A DNA stretch of 53,617 nt, taken from an uncultured Clostridia bacterium (GTDB lineage Bacteria; Bacillota; Limnochordia; Darwinibacteriales; DTU012). This document shows, in pieces, positions 9,089-17,436 of the stretch; the stretch's first letter is position 1, and each line of letters opens with the position of its first letter. The translations under genes and the position numbers were made by a program. The DNA lies in contig FIZJ01000014.1 of the NCBI GenBank assembly GCA_900019385.1, positions 1-53,617 on the forward strand. Reading direction: 5' to 3'. The notes beneath the pieces were generated by a model. That model was given only the letters and a program-made list of their open reading frames with translations. It searched no databases and had not been told where the DNA came from.

Positions 9089-10078
9089 ATGCGAGTCTGT
9101 ATCATTGGAGGCAGCGGCCATGCCAACTTTGTCTTTCAAGGTGTGGATCAGGATCCCAGCATTCAGGTAGTGGGTGTAGCTCCCGGCTCAGAAGGGGAAG
9201 ATGTGGGCAAGTTCCTGCAGGCAGCCCAGAAGCGGGGGCAGCAGCCGCAGCACTACGACGATTACCGCAGGATGCTTGATGAACTGAAACCGGATATTGC
9301 AGCAGTAAACTGCCATTTCGGCGACCACGGCAAGGCCAATTTCGAAGTGCTCAGCCGCAAAATACACCTATTCGCGGAAAAGCCCCTGGCCACCACCATG
9401 GAAGAACTGGCTGTCCTCAAGCAGGAATACGATCGGGCAGGGGTGGAGGTGGCGGCTATGTTTGGTCTCCGCTACAACCCGGCGTTTTACACCGCCTGGC
9501 AGGCGGTCAATGCAGGAGAAATCGGTGAAGTGCGGCTGATCAATGCCCAGAAATCCTACCGCCTGGGCAGCCGGCCTGAGTTTTTCAAGCACCGCAGAAG
9601 CTACGGGGGCACCATTCCCTGGGTGGGCAGCCACGCCATCGACTGGGTTTATTGGTTCTCCGGCCAAGAATTCGTCTCCGTGATGGCTCACCATTCCACC
9701 ATGGCCAACCGGGGGCTTGGGAATATGGAGATGACGGCACTTTGCCACTTTAAACTGACCAACGAGGTCTTCGCCTCGGTGAACATCGATTATCTTAGGC
9801 CCAGCACCGCTGAAACTCACGGCGACGATCGGGTGCGGGTGGCGGGCACTAAAGGTGTGATCGAAGTGCGGCACGGCAAAGCCTATTTGGTCAGCGAGGG
9901 CGAGCCGGGCACCCGTGAACTGCCGCTGATGGAAAACAAAGGTATCTTCTTTGATTTTGTCAGGCAGGTCCGTGGCGAAGGGAAGTGTCTGGTGAGCGCC
10001 AAAGACTCGTTTGTGGTGACCGAAGCCTGCCTAAAAGCCCGTGAAGCTGCGGACACCGAGGCGATCATCTACTTCTAA
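9089..10078 (+). CDS. Gfo/Idh/MocA family oxidoreductase
   Basis: Predicted NAD(P)-dependent sugar or polyol dehydrogenase, 329 aa. The N-terminal Rossmann fold opens with MRVCIIGGSGHANF. The EKP motif (HLFAEKPLATT, about residue 94) supplies the usual catalytic Lys. The C-terminal substrate domain carries GSHAIDWVYWF, matching the His/Asp position of the family. It follows rhaA closely on the same strand and likely shares its transcript. The substrate is unknown; an oxidised rhamnose or deoxysugar derivative is only a guess from position. It is shorter than, and clearly distinct from, the two family members at 21.7-24.1 kb. Confidence 0.85.
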   Translation: MRVCIIGGSGHANFVFQGVDQDPSIQVVGVAPGSEGEDVGKFLQAAQKRGQQPQHYDDYRRMLDELKPDIAAVNCHFGDHGKANFEVLSRKIHLFAEKPLATTMEELAVLKQEYDRAGVEVAAMFGLRYNPAFYTAWQAVNAGEIGEVRLINAQKSYRLGSRPEFFKHRRSYGGTIPWVGSHAIDWVYWFSGQEFVSVMAHHSTMANRGLGNMEMTALCHFKLTNEVFASVNIDYLRPSTAETHGDDRVRVAGTKGVIEVRHGKAYLVSEGEPGTRELPLMENKGIFFDFVRQVRGEGKCLVSAKDSFVVTEACLKAREAADTEAIIYF

Positions 10079-10101
10079 ACGAGAATACTGTTAGCATGAA
10101 A

Positions 10102-10153
10102 AAAGTGCACCACCGAATGGTAGATTTCATATCTGACATCCGGGGTGCACTTT
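10102..10153. repeat. 52-base imperfect palindrome, probable bidirectional terminator
   Basis: Outer arms AAAGTGCACC and GGTGCACTTT are perfectly complementary (10 bp). Inside, CCG/CGG, ATG/CAT and AGAT/ATCT continue the pairing around a TTCAT loop, with only a bulge and a few mismatches. It lies between the convergent oxidoreductase and htrA genes, with A-rich sequence on one side and TTTAAT on the other. It is longer than a usual terminator and could instead be a dispersed palindromic element. Confidence 0.6.
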
Positions 10154-10210
10154 AATGTGTAACAGCGCAGTGAACTTTGCCAATTCATGTCTCAACGAAC
10201 AAGAGAACTG

Positions 10211-11431
10211 TTAGTCGCGGTACTCAGCAGGTTTATTGCCAAAGGTGACCAACACCATCAGTGTTTGCCCACGACGGTAGATGGTGAGCATTACCTCGTC
10301 TCCCGGCTTGTGTTGGGAAATAGCGTTGGCTAAGTCGTCCTTGGTCAGGATATCAGTGTCGTTGATCCGGCGGATGACATCACCAGCCCTGATCCCCGCT
10401 TCTGCAGCCGGTGTTCCATCGTGCACTTCGGCGACGATAACACCCTTCTTGTCCGGCAAACGGTAATACCTTTGGATATCGTCGGTAATGACCAAATACT
10501 CAATGCCCAGCCACGCCCGCTGCACAGAACCTGTCTCAATAAGCTCCTGCAGCACTTCTTTGGCTACGTTGATCGGGATGGCGAAGCCGATTCCCTGAGC
10601 TTGGGCATGGACGGCCGCGTTGATGCCGATCACCTCGCCCTTGATGTTCAAAAGCGGGCCGCCGGAGTTGCCGCTGTTGATGGCCGCGTCAGTTTGCATT
10701 AGGTTCTTGTAAGTCTTGCTGGATCCATTGGCGTCGATAATCTCGATCTCCCGCCCTTTGGCGCTCAAAACACCAATAGTGACTGTATGGTCAAACTGCC
10801 TGCCGTAGGGATTGCCGATGGCAATCACGAATTCACCTTGGCGTGCTTTGTCCGAGTCTCCCAAAGGTACGGTGGGGAACGGCCCTTCCGCGCCTTCGAT
10901 CTGCAGCACCGCCAGATCAAGTGTGGCGTCGGATCCCAGGATCCGGGCTTGGAAATCGCCGCTTATCTGCGGGGATGTCACAGTGACGGTGATCTCTTGC
11001 CCTTCACCGGCATTGCCGACGACATGCTGATTGGTAAGGACAATGCCCGACTCATCGATGATAAACCCGCTGCCCTGTGTGATTCTTTCGCTGGGTCGCT
11101 GATACGGCTCAATTCCCCAGAAGAAGTAATCAAAGAAGAAGCTGAAAGGATCGCGGCTGTAATACCGCGAGGCCTGATCTTGAGTTTTCCATTTAACCTG
11201 GATATATACCGTGGCAGGATTGGCTGCTTCTGCTACGTCGGCAACCAGGTAAGGATTATCGAAAAAGAAGATTGCCGGTGCAGCAGAGCTGGATTCCACC
11301 TCTGAAGTGACAGTCCGGTCTCGTTCGTTTTGGGCCGATACAAAAATCTCTGGATATTGGCTAACTACAAACAACCCTGCTAGCAGCACCAAGGCTACAA
11401 CTACAATTGTCGACAACCGTCTGCGTTGCAT
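10211..11431 (-). CDS. htrA: HtrA/DegP-like membrane-anchored serine protease with PDZ domain
   Basis: Extracytoplasmic quality-control protease, 406 aa. A single hydrophobic anchor covers about residues 7-24. The trypsin-like domain carries the complete triad: His136 in TNQHVV, Asp172 in ATLDLAVL and Ser257 in NSGNSGGPL. One PDZ domain follows (about residues 300-395: KKGVIVAEVHDGTPAAEAGIRAGDVI). The linker between anchor and protease is rich in Ser, Phe and Tyr (DPFSFFFDYFFWGIEPY), the flexible region seen in many Firmicute HtrAs. A good promoter lies upstream, so it is probably monocistronic. No two-component system of the CssRS kind is adjacent. Confidence 0.93.
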   Translation of the reverse strand: MQRRRLSTIVVVALVLLAGLFVVSQYPEIFVSAQNERDRTVTSEVESSSAAPAIFFFDNPYLVADVAEAANPATVYIQVKWKTQDQASRYYSRDPFSFFFDYFFWGIEPYQRPSERITQGSGFIIDESGIVLTNQHVVGNAGEGQEITVTVTSPQISGDFQARILGSDATLDLAVLQIEGAEGPFPTVPLGDSDKARQGEFVIAIGNPYGRQFDHTVTIGVLSAKGREIEIIDANGSSKTYKNLMQTDAAINSGNSGGPLLNIKGEVIGINAAVHAQAQGIGFAIPINVAKEVLQELIETGSVQRAWLGIEYLVITDDIQRYYRLPDKKGVIVAEVHDGTPAAEAGIRAGDVIRRINDTDILTKDDLANAISQHKPGDEVMLTIYRRGQTLMVLVTFGNKPAEYRD

Positions 11432-11471
11432 TGTAAACCCCCTCTTTCTAGGTCATTTGATAGCCTCTACT

Positions 11472-11501
11472 ATTATATACGTCTGTATTCTTCCCAATCA
11501 A
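11472..11501 (-). promoter_or_regulatory. Sigma-A-type promoter for htrA
   Basis: Minus-strand TTGATT (11496-11501), 18 bases, then TATAAT (11472-11477). The -10 ends about 40 bases before the start codon. Confidence 0.6.
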
Positions 11502-11526
11502 GGGGTAATGTTCGCCCGCAATCTCC

Positions 11527-11562
11527 AAAAAAAAGAGCACCGGCCAAAACTTGCCTGGCCGG
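11527..11562 (-). terminator. Intrinsic terminator after serA
   Basis: On the minus strand CCGGCCA pairs with TGGCCGG around a 9-base loop, followed within a few bases by an eight-T run (plus strand A-run at 11527-11534). It begins about 20 bases after the serA stop. Confidence 0.8.
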
Positions 11563-11580
11563 CGCGAACACATATTTCAA

Positions 11581-13152
11581 CTAAAACTCGATCGCAGTGA
11601 TTCTGGTTACATCCTCGACTTTTGCCAGTTCCGCTTCCACGTCGGCAGTCACCGGCTTGTCGATGTTCAGGATCATCAAGGCCGCGCCGCCCTGCTGCTT
11701 GCGGCCCACCTGCATGGCCCCGATATTGATTCCGCTGCTGCCCAGGACCTGGCCGATCTTGCCGATGACGCCTGGTTTGTCCACATGCTCCACCACTAGG
11801 ACACTGCCGTATGGAGCCATGTCGATGTCGAAGCCGTCGATGTTCACAATCCGAGGGCCGTACTCCCGGATGCAAGTTCCTTCGAGAGTGAATTGGCCGT
11901 TGTCGGTCGCGGCCACAACTTTGATCAAGTTGGTGTAGATCGATCCGTTGTCGCAGTATTTCTCGCCGTAGACAATGCCGTATTCCTTGGCGATGATCGG
12001 CGCGTTGACATCATTGACGACAAAGTCCACCCTCGGCTGCAGGAACCCCGCCAAAAGCCCTCGAGTAATCAGGGATGTCTCCAAAGTGGTGATGGGCCCG
12101 CTGTAGTGTACATCCAGCGCTTTAACCGAACCCTGCGCCAATTTGGAAATCACTTTGCCCATGTATTTGGTTAGTTGGTAATAATGGCTGACCCTTTCCA
12201 TGACTTCGTTGGATACAGCCGGCAAGTTCACGCCGTTGAGGACCGCTTTGCCCTCGGCGAAGTTGCGCACTTCCTCGGCGACGATGATTGCCACATTCAA
12301 CTGAGCCTCTTTGGTGGAGGCTGCGATGTGGGGTGTGGCCAGCACATTGTCCATTTGGATCAGCTCATAATCCTGCGGCGGCTCCGATTCATAAACGTCA
12401 AGAGCCGCGCCGGCGATATGGCCGCTGCGCAGGTAATGCTTCAGTGCCTCTTCATCGACGATGCCGCCGCGGGCGCAGTTGACGATTAGCACTCCCGGCT
12501 TGGTGATCTTGAGCGTGTCCATGTTCAAAAGGCCCTTGGTTTCCTGTGTGAGGGGAGTGTGGATCGTAATGATGTCCGACTTGACCAAGAGTTCGTTGAG
12601 GCTTACTGGTTTGACGCCTCGTTTCTCCGCCCTGTCTTTAGTCAAGAATGGGTCATAGGCGAGCACCGTCATATCAAAGGCCAATGCCCGTTTGGCCACT
12701 TCCGAGCCAATACGCCCGAAGCCTATAATGCCCAGAGTCTTGCCCTTCAGTTCCACTCCTTGGAAAGCCGACCGGTTCCACTGGCCGCTCTTCAGCGAAT
12801 TGGCGGCCGGGCTGATTTTGCGGGCCAAAGCCAACATCATAGCGAAAGTGTGCTCCGCTGTGGAGATGGTGTTTCCTGCCGGAGCGTTGACAACCAGGAT
12901 CCCTCGTCTTGTAGCTGCGTCCACGTCGATGTTGTCCACTCCCACACCGGCTCTGGCGATGATCTTCAGCTTCGGCATTTTGGCCATCAGTTCATCGGTT
13001 ACTTTGGTGGCACTGCGGACCAAAAGCGCATCAAATGTGTCCAGGTCAGTGGTGTCGCTTACTTCCTGGATCACACATTCAATGCCGGGGCTATCCAGCA
13101 GGGGAGTTAAGCCTTCTTTGCGGATCTTGTCTGTGACCAACACGCGAAACAT
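11581..13152 (-). CDS. serA: D-3-phosphoglycerate dehydrogenase, long form with ACT domain
   Basis: Oxidises 3-phosphoglycerate to 3-phosphohydroxypyruvate, the first step of serine synthesis. At 523 aa it is the long type: substrate and NAD-binding domains (about 1-310, with GIIGFGRIGSEVAKRA), an intervening domain, and a C-terminal ACT domain (VLVVEHVDKPGVIGKIGQVL). The ACT domain suggests feedback control by an amino acid, probably serine. Catalytic-domain signatures ARAGVGVDNIDVDAA, NCARGGIVDE and TPHIAASTKEA are intact. The start is preceded by AAGGAG. It diverges from serC across about 200 bp, so the first two serine-pathway genes share a control region; no serB-type phosphatase is in the window. 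Confidence 0.95.
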   Translation of the reverse strand: MFRVLVTDKIRKEGLTPLLDSPGIECVIQEVSDTTDLDTFDALLVRSATKVTDELMAKMPKLKIIARAGVGVDNIDVDAATRRGILVVNAPAGNTISTAEHTFAMMLALARKISPAANSLKSGQWNRSAFQGVELKGKTLGIIGFGRIGSEVAKRALAFDMTVLAYDPFLTKDRAEKRGVKPVSLNELLVKSDIITIHTPLTQETKGLLNMDTLKITKPGVLIVNCARGGIVDEEALKHYLRSGHIAGAALDVYESEPPQDYELIQMDNVLATPHIAASTKEAQLNVAIIVAEEVRNFAEGKAVLNGVNLPAVSNEVMERVSHYYQLTKYMGKVISKLAQGSVKALDVHYSGPITTLETSLITRGLLAGFLQPRVDFVVNDVNAPIIAKEYGIVYGEKYCDNGSIYTNLIKVVAATDNGQFTLEGTCIREYGPRIVNIDGFDIDMAPYGSVLVVEHVDKPGVIGKIGQVLGSSGINIGAMQVGRKQQGGAALMILNIDKPVTADVEAELAKVEDVTRITAIEF

Positions 13153-13317
13153 CGGTTTCTCTCTCCTTGCGTCATGTGATATTCCAGACGTTATTTACCT
13201 AATTGTACTATTGTCCCACGAAAAAAGAAATAAAGAAAACGTAAAATCGCGAATATGGGTGTAAAGATCGTGAAAAAATAATCATTTCGTATTTTCTAAT
13301 CGTGCATTTTGTGATAG

Positions 13318-13323
13318 TATAGT
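13318..13323 (+). promoter_or_regulatory. Candidate -10 element for serC
   Basis: TATAGT 32 bases before the serC start, in an AT-rich part of the serA/serC divergent spacer. The -35 is poor, so support is weak. No riboswitch or T-box fold is recognised in this 200-bp spacer. Confidence 0.3.
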
Positions 13324-13355
13324 ACAAGATTTATCCAATGTAAAGGGGTGGGATG

Positions 13356-14438
13356 ATGAACAGGGCGTACAACTTCAATCCTGGCCCGGCAGCACTGCCG
13401 CTTCCTGTGCTCGAGGCTGTCCAGGCCGAGTTTGTGAATTTTAAGGGCACAGGCATGTCCATCGTGGAGATGAGCCATCGAGGTAAAGACTACGAAGCAG
13501 TTCACAATCATGCCAAAGAGATGCTCTATAAATTGATGTCCATACCCAGCGACTATGAAGTGCTGTTCCTGCAGGGCGGCGCCAGCCTGCAGTTCGCCAT
13601 GGTGCCGCTGAATTTCCTGGCTCCCGGCAAGACCGCCAACTACATTCTGACCGGATCCTGGTCGGAAAAAGCTCTCAAAGAGGCGGAAAAACTGGGCGGC
13701 ACCTTTGTGGGCGGGAGCAGTGAGGACCGCAACTACAGCTACATCCCTGAATTAGGCCGGCTGCAGATTGATCCGGATCATGCCTATGTCCACATAACTT
13801 CAAACAACACCATTTTCGGGACGCAGTGGCATGAGTTTCCCGACACCAAAGGCGTGCCGCTGGTGGCGGACATGTCCAGCGACATTCTTTCCAGGCCGAT
13901 TGACATCAATAAGTTCGCCTTGATTTATGCCGGAGCGCAAAAGAACCTAGGCCCTGCAGGAGTCACGGTAGTGATCATCCGCCGTGATTTGATGGAGCAG
14001 GCCAACGACAAGATTCCCACCATGCTCAAGTACACGACCCATGCGAACGCCAACTCATTGTACAACACTCCGCCGACATTCGCCATTTATCTGTTGGCCA
14101 AGGTTCTGGACTGGGTCGGCCAACTTGGCGGTGTCGAGGCTGTCCTTGCCCAGAATAAAGCCAAAGCCAAGCTGTTGTACGACGCAATCGACGAAAGCGG
14201 CGGCTTCTACGTGGGGCATGCGGAGCCCGGTTCCCGATCGCTGATGAATGTGACCTTCACTCTTGCCGATAAGGAACTGGAGGCTAAGTTCCTCGAGGAA
14301 GCGAAGGCCAAGGGGTTTGTGGGAATCGGCGGACACCGGTCAGTCGGGGGATGCCGCGCTTCGATCTATAACGCTGTGCCGATGGAAGCCTGCGAAGCGC
14401 TGCGTGATTTCATGAAAGAGTTCCGGTCGCGAAACTAG
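13356..14438 (+). CDS. serC: Phosphoserine aminotransferase
   Basis: PLP enzyme converting 3-phosphohydroxypyruvate and glutamate to phosphoserine; second step of serine synthesis. The N-terminus NFNPGPAALP is the family hallmark, as are FLQGGASLQFAMVPLNFL and HITSNNTIFGTQW. The PLP-binding lysine is in YAGAQKNLGPAG, near residue 197. Length about 360 aa is normal. Two adjacent ATGs (13353 and 13356) are possible; the second has slightly better spacing (7 bases) from AAAGGGG. A strong terminator follows, so the gene is probably transcribed alone, divergently from serA. Confidence 0.95.
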   Translation: MNRAYNFNPGPAALPLPVLEAVQAEFVNFKGTGMSIVEMSHRGKDYEAVHNHAKEMLYKLMSIPSDYEVLFLQGGASLQFAMVPLNFLAPGKTANYILTGSWSEKALKEAEKLGGTFVGGSSEDRNYSYIPELGRLQIDPDHAYVHITSNNTIFGTQWHEFPDTKGVPLVADMSSDILSRPIDINKFALIYAGAQKNLGPAGVTVVIIRRDLMEQANDKIPTMLKYTTHANANSLYNTPPTFAIYLLAKVLDWVGQLGGVEAVLAQNKAKAKLLYDAIDESGGFYVGHAEPGSRSLMNVTFTLADKELEAKFLEEAKAKGFVGIGGHRSVGGCRASIYNAVPMEACEALRDFMKEFRSRN

Positions 14439-14449
14439 AATCACCCTTT

Positions 14450-14483
14450 AGAGATGTTGGAATCCCAACATCTCTATTTTTTT
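14450..14483. terminator. Strong terminator after serC, shared with the GNAT gene
   Basis: An 11-bp perfect stem (AGAGATGTTGG / CCAACATCTCT) with an AATC loop and a seven-T run. The stop codon of the convergent acetyltransferase gene lies inside the right arm. Confidence 0.9.
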
Positions 14484-14905
14484 AGCTTTTTACGCATCAT
14501 GCGGTGGGGTATGCCGGCGTCGTCGAACAGCTCCCCTTCGGCAGCAAATCCAGCTTTTTCATAGAAGCCCACAGCCTGGATTTGGGCGCCCAAATACGCT
14601 TCGGAGAGGCCAAGTTCTGTCAGGTAGCCGACCATTGCCTCTAAGAGCTGCATTCCGATCCCTCTGCCTCTGTAAGGTTTGAGAACCGCCAAACGGCCGA
14701 TTTTCCCTTTTTCCCCGTGGATGACAATTCTGCCTGTGCCGACCATCTGCCCATGGTCGAACGCTCCGAAATGCACAGCTGTTTGGTCGTATTCATCTTG
14801 TTCAAGCTCGGGCGGCACATGCTGCTCATCCACAAAGACACGCCAGCGAATCGCCAGCGCCTGGGGAAACTCCGCGTCGCTGAGGCGGCGGCAGGTAATA
14901 CTCAT
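14474..14905 (-). CDS. GNAT family N-acetyltransferase
   Basis: A 143-aa cytoplasmic acetyl-CoA-dependent acyltransferase. The acetyl-CoA loop is LKPYRGRGIGMQLLEA (RGxGIG motif), preceded by KIGRLAVL and followed by AVGFYEKAGF, the typical order of GNAT motifs A and B. The N-terminal segment (IRWRVFVDEQHVPPELEQDEYD) resembles the ElaA/YjcF-like subgroup, whose substrates are largely unknown. A slightly longer frame exists, but the ATG at 14905 is about 8 bases from AAAGGA and is preferred. It diverges from luxS. Confidence 0.88.
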   Translation of the reverse strand: MSITCRRLSDAEFPQALAIRWRVFVDEQHVPPELEQDEYDQTAVHFGAFDHGQMVGTGRIVIHGEKGKIGRLAVLKPYRGRGIGMQLLEAMVGYLTELGLSEAYLGAQIQAVGFYEKAGFAAEGELFDDAGIPHRMMRKKLKK

Positions 14906-14963
14906 CGCTACCGTCCTTTCCATGCTTTTTGTTGCACAGATGGTGTCTGCCGAAATGATCGTC

Positions 14964-14969
14964 TATAAT
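14964..14969 (+). promoter_or_regulatory. Candidate -10 element for luxS
   Basis: Perfect TATAAT about 40 bases before the luxS start. The -35 at 17-base spacing (TGGTGT) is weak. Confidence 0.45.
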
Positions 14970-15008
14970 AAAAGGTGAGTTACATCCCATACCAAGGAGG
15001 CAAGAGAT

Positions 15009-15446
15009 ATGGACGGCGTGGTTGTGGAAAGTTTCACCCTCGATCACACCAAGGTGAAAGCTCCTTTTGTGCGCAGCTGCGGACAGATTGCCACACCGAA
15101 AGGAGATCTAATCCTCAAATTTGACCTGCGCTTCACACAGCCAAATGTGGAGATTATGCCGACCAATGCTGTACATGCACTGGAACACCTGTTGGCTGGA
15201 TTCATGCGGGAAGAACTCGACGGCATCGTGGACATCTCGCCCATGGGCTGCCGCACCGGCTTTTACCTGGTCAAGGTCGGCGAAGCCACCGTGGGGCAGG
15301 TGAAGGATGCCCTGGTCAATGCCTTGAAGAAAGTCTTGCAGGCTTCTGAGGTCCCCGCGGCCAACGAGGTTCAGTGCGGCAACTACCGGGACTTGTCCCT
15401 GGAAGAGGCCCAAAAGTATGCGAGGAAGGTGTTGGCTGCCCTTTAG
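15009..15446 (+). CDS. luxS: S-ribosylhomocysteine lyase LuxS
   Basis: Cleaves S-ribosylhomocysteine to homocysteine and DPD, the precursor of autoinducer-2, in the activated methyl cycle. The metal site is complete: His56 and His60 in HALEH, and the Cys in EVQCGNYRDLS; the second conserved cysteine is Cys81 in SPMGCRTGFY. At 145 aa it is slightly shorter than many LuxS proteins but has all core blocks. GGAGG lies 8-9 bases upstream of the ATG. The stop codon is only 2 bases from the stop of the convergent thrB. No pfs (nucleosidase) gene is adjacent. Confidence 0.95.
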   Translation: MDGVVVESFTLDHTKVKAPFVRSCGQIATPKGDLILKFDLRFTQPNVEIMPTNAVHALEHLLAGFMREELDGIVDISPMGCRTGFYLVKVGEATVGQVKDALVNALKKVLQASEVPAANEVQCGNYRDLSLEEAQKYARKVLAAL

Positions 15447-15448
15447 GA

Positions 15449-16369
15449 TCAATCAAGGCATTCCATGCACGAAACTCCTGTAGTGCAGATTTCAGTGATG
15501 AACGCCTTGCTTTTGACGCCGTGTTTGGCAAAAGCCGCCTGCATACCGGCGGCGATCGATGCTGTCTTCTTTGTGCCGGCGCGGTCCACAAAAGCGATGA
15601 CAGCAGGGCCGGCGCCGCTGAGGGCGGCACCGATGCCTCCAGCTTCGTAGCAGGCATCGATCACATCATTCAACCCGGGAATCAGCTTCGCCCGGTAAAT
15701 CTGGTGCAGTCTGTCTTCCATCGCGAAGCGCAGGTGGCGGTAATCGCCCGACGCGAAACAGTGCAGTAAAAATGCGGTGCGGCTGGTATTGTGGACAGCG
15801 TCTGCCAGCGGCACCGTCTTGGGAAGCACCTGCCGGGCTTTGGCTGTGGACAGGGGGAAATCAGGGCTGATCACCACTATGTGCGGTGGGTTGGCCGGTT
15901 TGATCTGGTACCAGATCACTTTGCCGGAGTCGACCCCGCTTGCCACGACAGCTCCCAACAGTGCCGGCGCCACATTGTCAGGATGTCCCTCAATCTCTAC
16001 CGCCAGCTGCAGCAAATCATCCTGCGTAAGCGGAGAGCCCAGCAGATGGTTGGCGGCTGTCAGCCCTCCGACAATCGCCGCCGCGCTGCTTCCCAACCCG
16101 GAAGCGACGGGAATCCGGTTGATCTGTCTAACCCTAAGCGGCGGCACTGGTTTACCCACCGCTGCGTACACTTTGGCGATGGCCTTGTAGACCAGGCTCC
16201 TCTTGTCCCGGGGCAGGCTGGCGCGGCCTGCTCCTTCCACCTCGATCGTAAACTCCGCAGCGTCAGTGTGGATTTCCAGTTCATTATAGATCTGCATGGC
16301 CAGCCCTAGTGTGTCAAAGCCCGGGCCTAGATTCGCACTGGTGGCTGGGCTTAGGACTTTGATCCGCAT
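15449..16369 (-). CDS. thrB: Homoserine kinase
   Basis: GHMP-family kinase phosphorylating homoserine to O-phosphohomoserine in threonine synthesis. The N-terminus [19 protein letters not shown] is typical and the ATP loop [16 protein letters not shown] is intact; the third GHMP motif is [14 protein letters not shown]. The start at 16369 has GGAGG 8 bases upstream and lies inside the end of thrC (19-bp overlap); a longer frame upstream is out-of-family. About 306 aa, the usual size. It is the third gene of a hom-thrC-thrB operon, the B. subtilis order. Confidence 0.95.
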   Translation of the reverse strand: MRIKVLSPATSANLGPGFDTLGLAMQIYNELEIHTDAAEFTIEVEGAGRASLPRDKRSLVYKAIAKVYAAVGKPVPPLRVRQINRIPVASGLGSSAAAIVGGLTAANHLLGSPLTQDDLLQLAVEIEGHPDNVAPALLGAVVASGVDSGKVIWYQIKPANPPHIVVISPDFPLSTAKARQVLPKTVPLADAVHNTSRTAFLLHCFASGDYRHLRFAMEDRLHQIYRAKLIPGLNDVIDACYEAGGIGAALSGAGPAVIAFVDRAGTKKTASIAAGMQAAFAKHGVKSKAFITEICTTGVSCMECLD

Positions 16370-17433
16370 GGTACGGCCTCCAGATCGAGAACACGGGTGA
16401 TTGCCCCAAGATCCGCAGCCACAGTTTTCGGTTTGACACCGATGGAGATCGCTGTGTCTGGATCCTTCAGACCGGTTCCGGTGAGAATGCACACGACTTT
16501 GCTGCCGGAACCGAAATATCCCGCTTTGGCCAGTTTGATCATGCCGGCCACCGACGCCGCCGACGCCGGCTCGGCGAATACACCTTCCGTCTGGGCTAGG
16601 AGCTGATATGCTTCCAATATTTCCTCATCGGCGACGCAGTCGATCAGGCCGCCGCTTTCTTTTTGCGCCTGGACAGCCTTCTCCCAACTGGCGGGATTGC
16701 CGATGCGTATGGCCGTGGCAATAGTTTCTGGATTGGGGATTGGATGCCCCTGCACGATAGGGGCGGCGCCGGCTGCCTGGAAGCCGCACATCCGCGGCAG
16801 TTTGTCAATCATGCCGGCTTGATGGTACTCACGGAACCCCTTCCAGTACGCGGTGATGTTTCCCGCGTTGCCCACCGGGATCACAAGATAATCAGGGGCT
16901 TCTCCCAACTGATCGCAGATCTCGAACGCTGCCGTTTTCTGGCCTTCGATCCGATCAGGGTTGATCGAGTTGACTATGGTGATAGGTTGGGTTTCAGCCA
17001 ACTGCCGCACCAGCTCAAGCGCCTGATCGAAATTGCCTTCCACTGCGATGACTTCGGCGCCGTAGGCAACCGCCTGCGCCAGTTTGCCCAATGCGATGGC
17101 GCCTTGGGGAATCAAAACCAGGCATTTAATCTGAGCCCTGGCCGCATAAGCGGCGGCAGAGGCGGAGGTGTTGCCTGTGGAGGCGCAGACAATAGCCCTG
17201 GCGCCCCGGGCAACCGCCTGGGTTACGGCCATGGTCATGCCCCGGTCTTTAAACGAGCCGGTGGGATTCTGGCCTTCGAACTTAAGATACAGTTCCAGAT
17301 CCAGCTTGAGCTTGGCCGGTAGGTTTACGGCTTTAAGCAGCAGTGTGTTGCCCTCGTTGAGGGTGATAATCTCCGCGTCTTCGTTCACCGGCAGGAAGCG
17401 GCGGTAACGTGTGATGATTCCCTGGTAGTGCAT
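16351..17433 (-). CDS. thrC: Threonine synthase
   Basis: PLP enzyme converting O-phosphohomoserine to threonine. The PLP lysine is in [10 protein letters not shown] (about residues 56-65); [18 protein letters not shown] and [15 protein letters not shown] bind cofactor and phosphate. At 360 aa it is the short bacterial type, without the extended plant-type regulatory N-terminus. It starts 3 bp after hom and its 3' end overlaps thrB, so the three genes form a tight translationally linked operon. Confidence 0.95.
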   Translation of the reverse strand: MHYQGIITRYRRFLPVNEDAEIITLNEGNTLLLKAVNLPAKLKLDLELYLKFEGQNPTGSFKDRGMTMAVTQAVARGARAIVCASTGNTSASAAAYAARAQIKCLVLIPQGAIALGKLAQAVAYGAEVIAVEGNFDQALELVRQLAETQPITIVNSINPDRIEGQKTAAFEICDQLGEAPDYLVIPVGNAGNITAYWKGFREYHQAGMIDKLPRMCGFQAAGAAPIVQGHPIPNPETIATAIRIGNPASWEKAVQAQKESGGLIDCVADEEILEAYQLLAQTEGVFAEPASAASVAGMIKLAKAGYFGSGSKVVCILTGTGLKDPDTAISIGVKPKTVAADLGAITRVLDLEAVPCGSKS

Positions 17434-17436
17434 GAT

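Noticed and set aside
13153-13352. T-box or riboswitch in the serA/serC divergent spacer
   Set aside because: No T-box sequence, specifier stem or terminator/antiterminator pair was recognisable.
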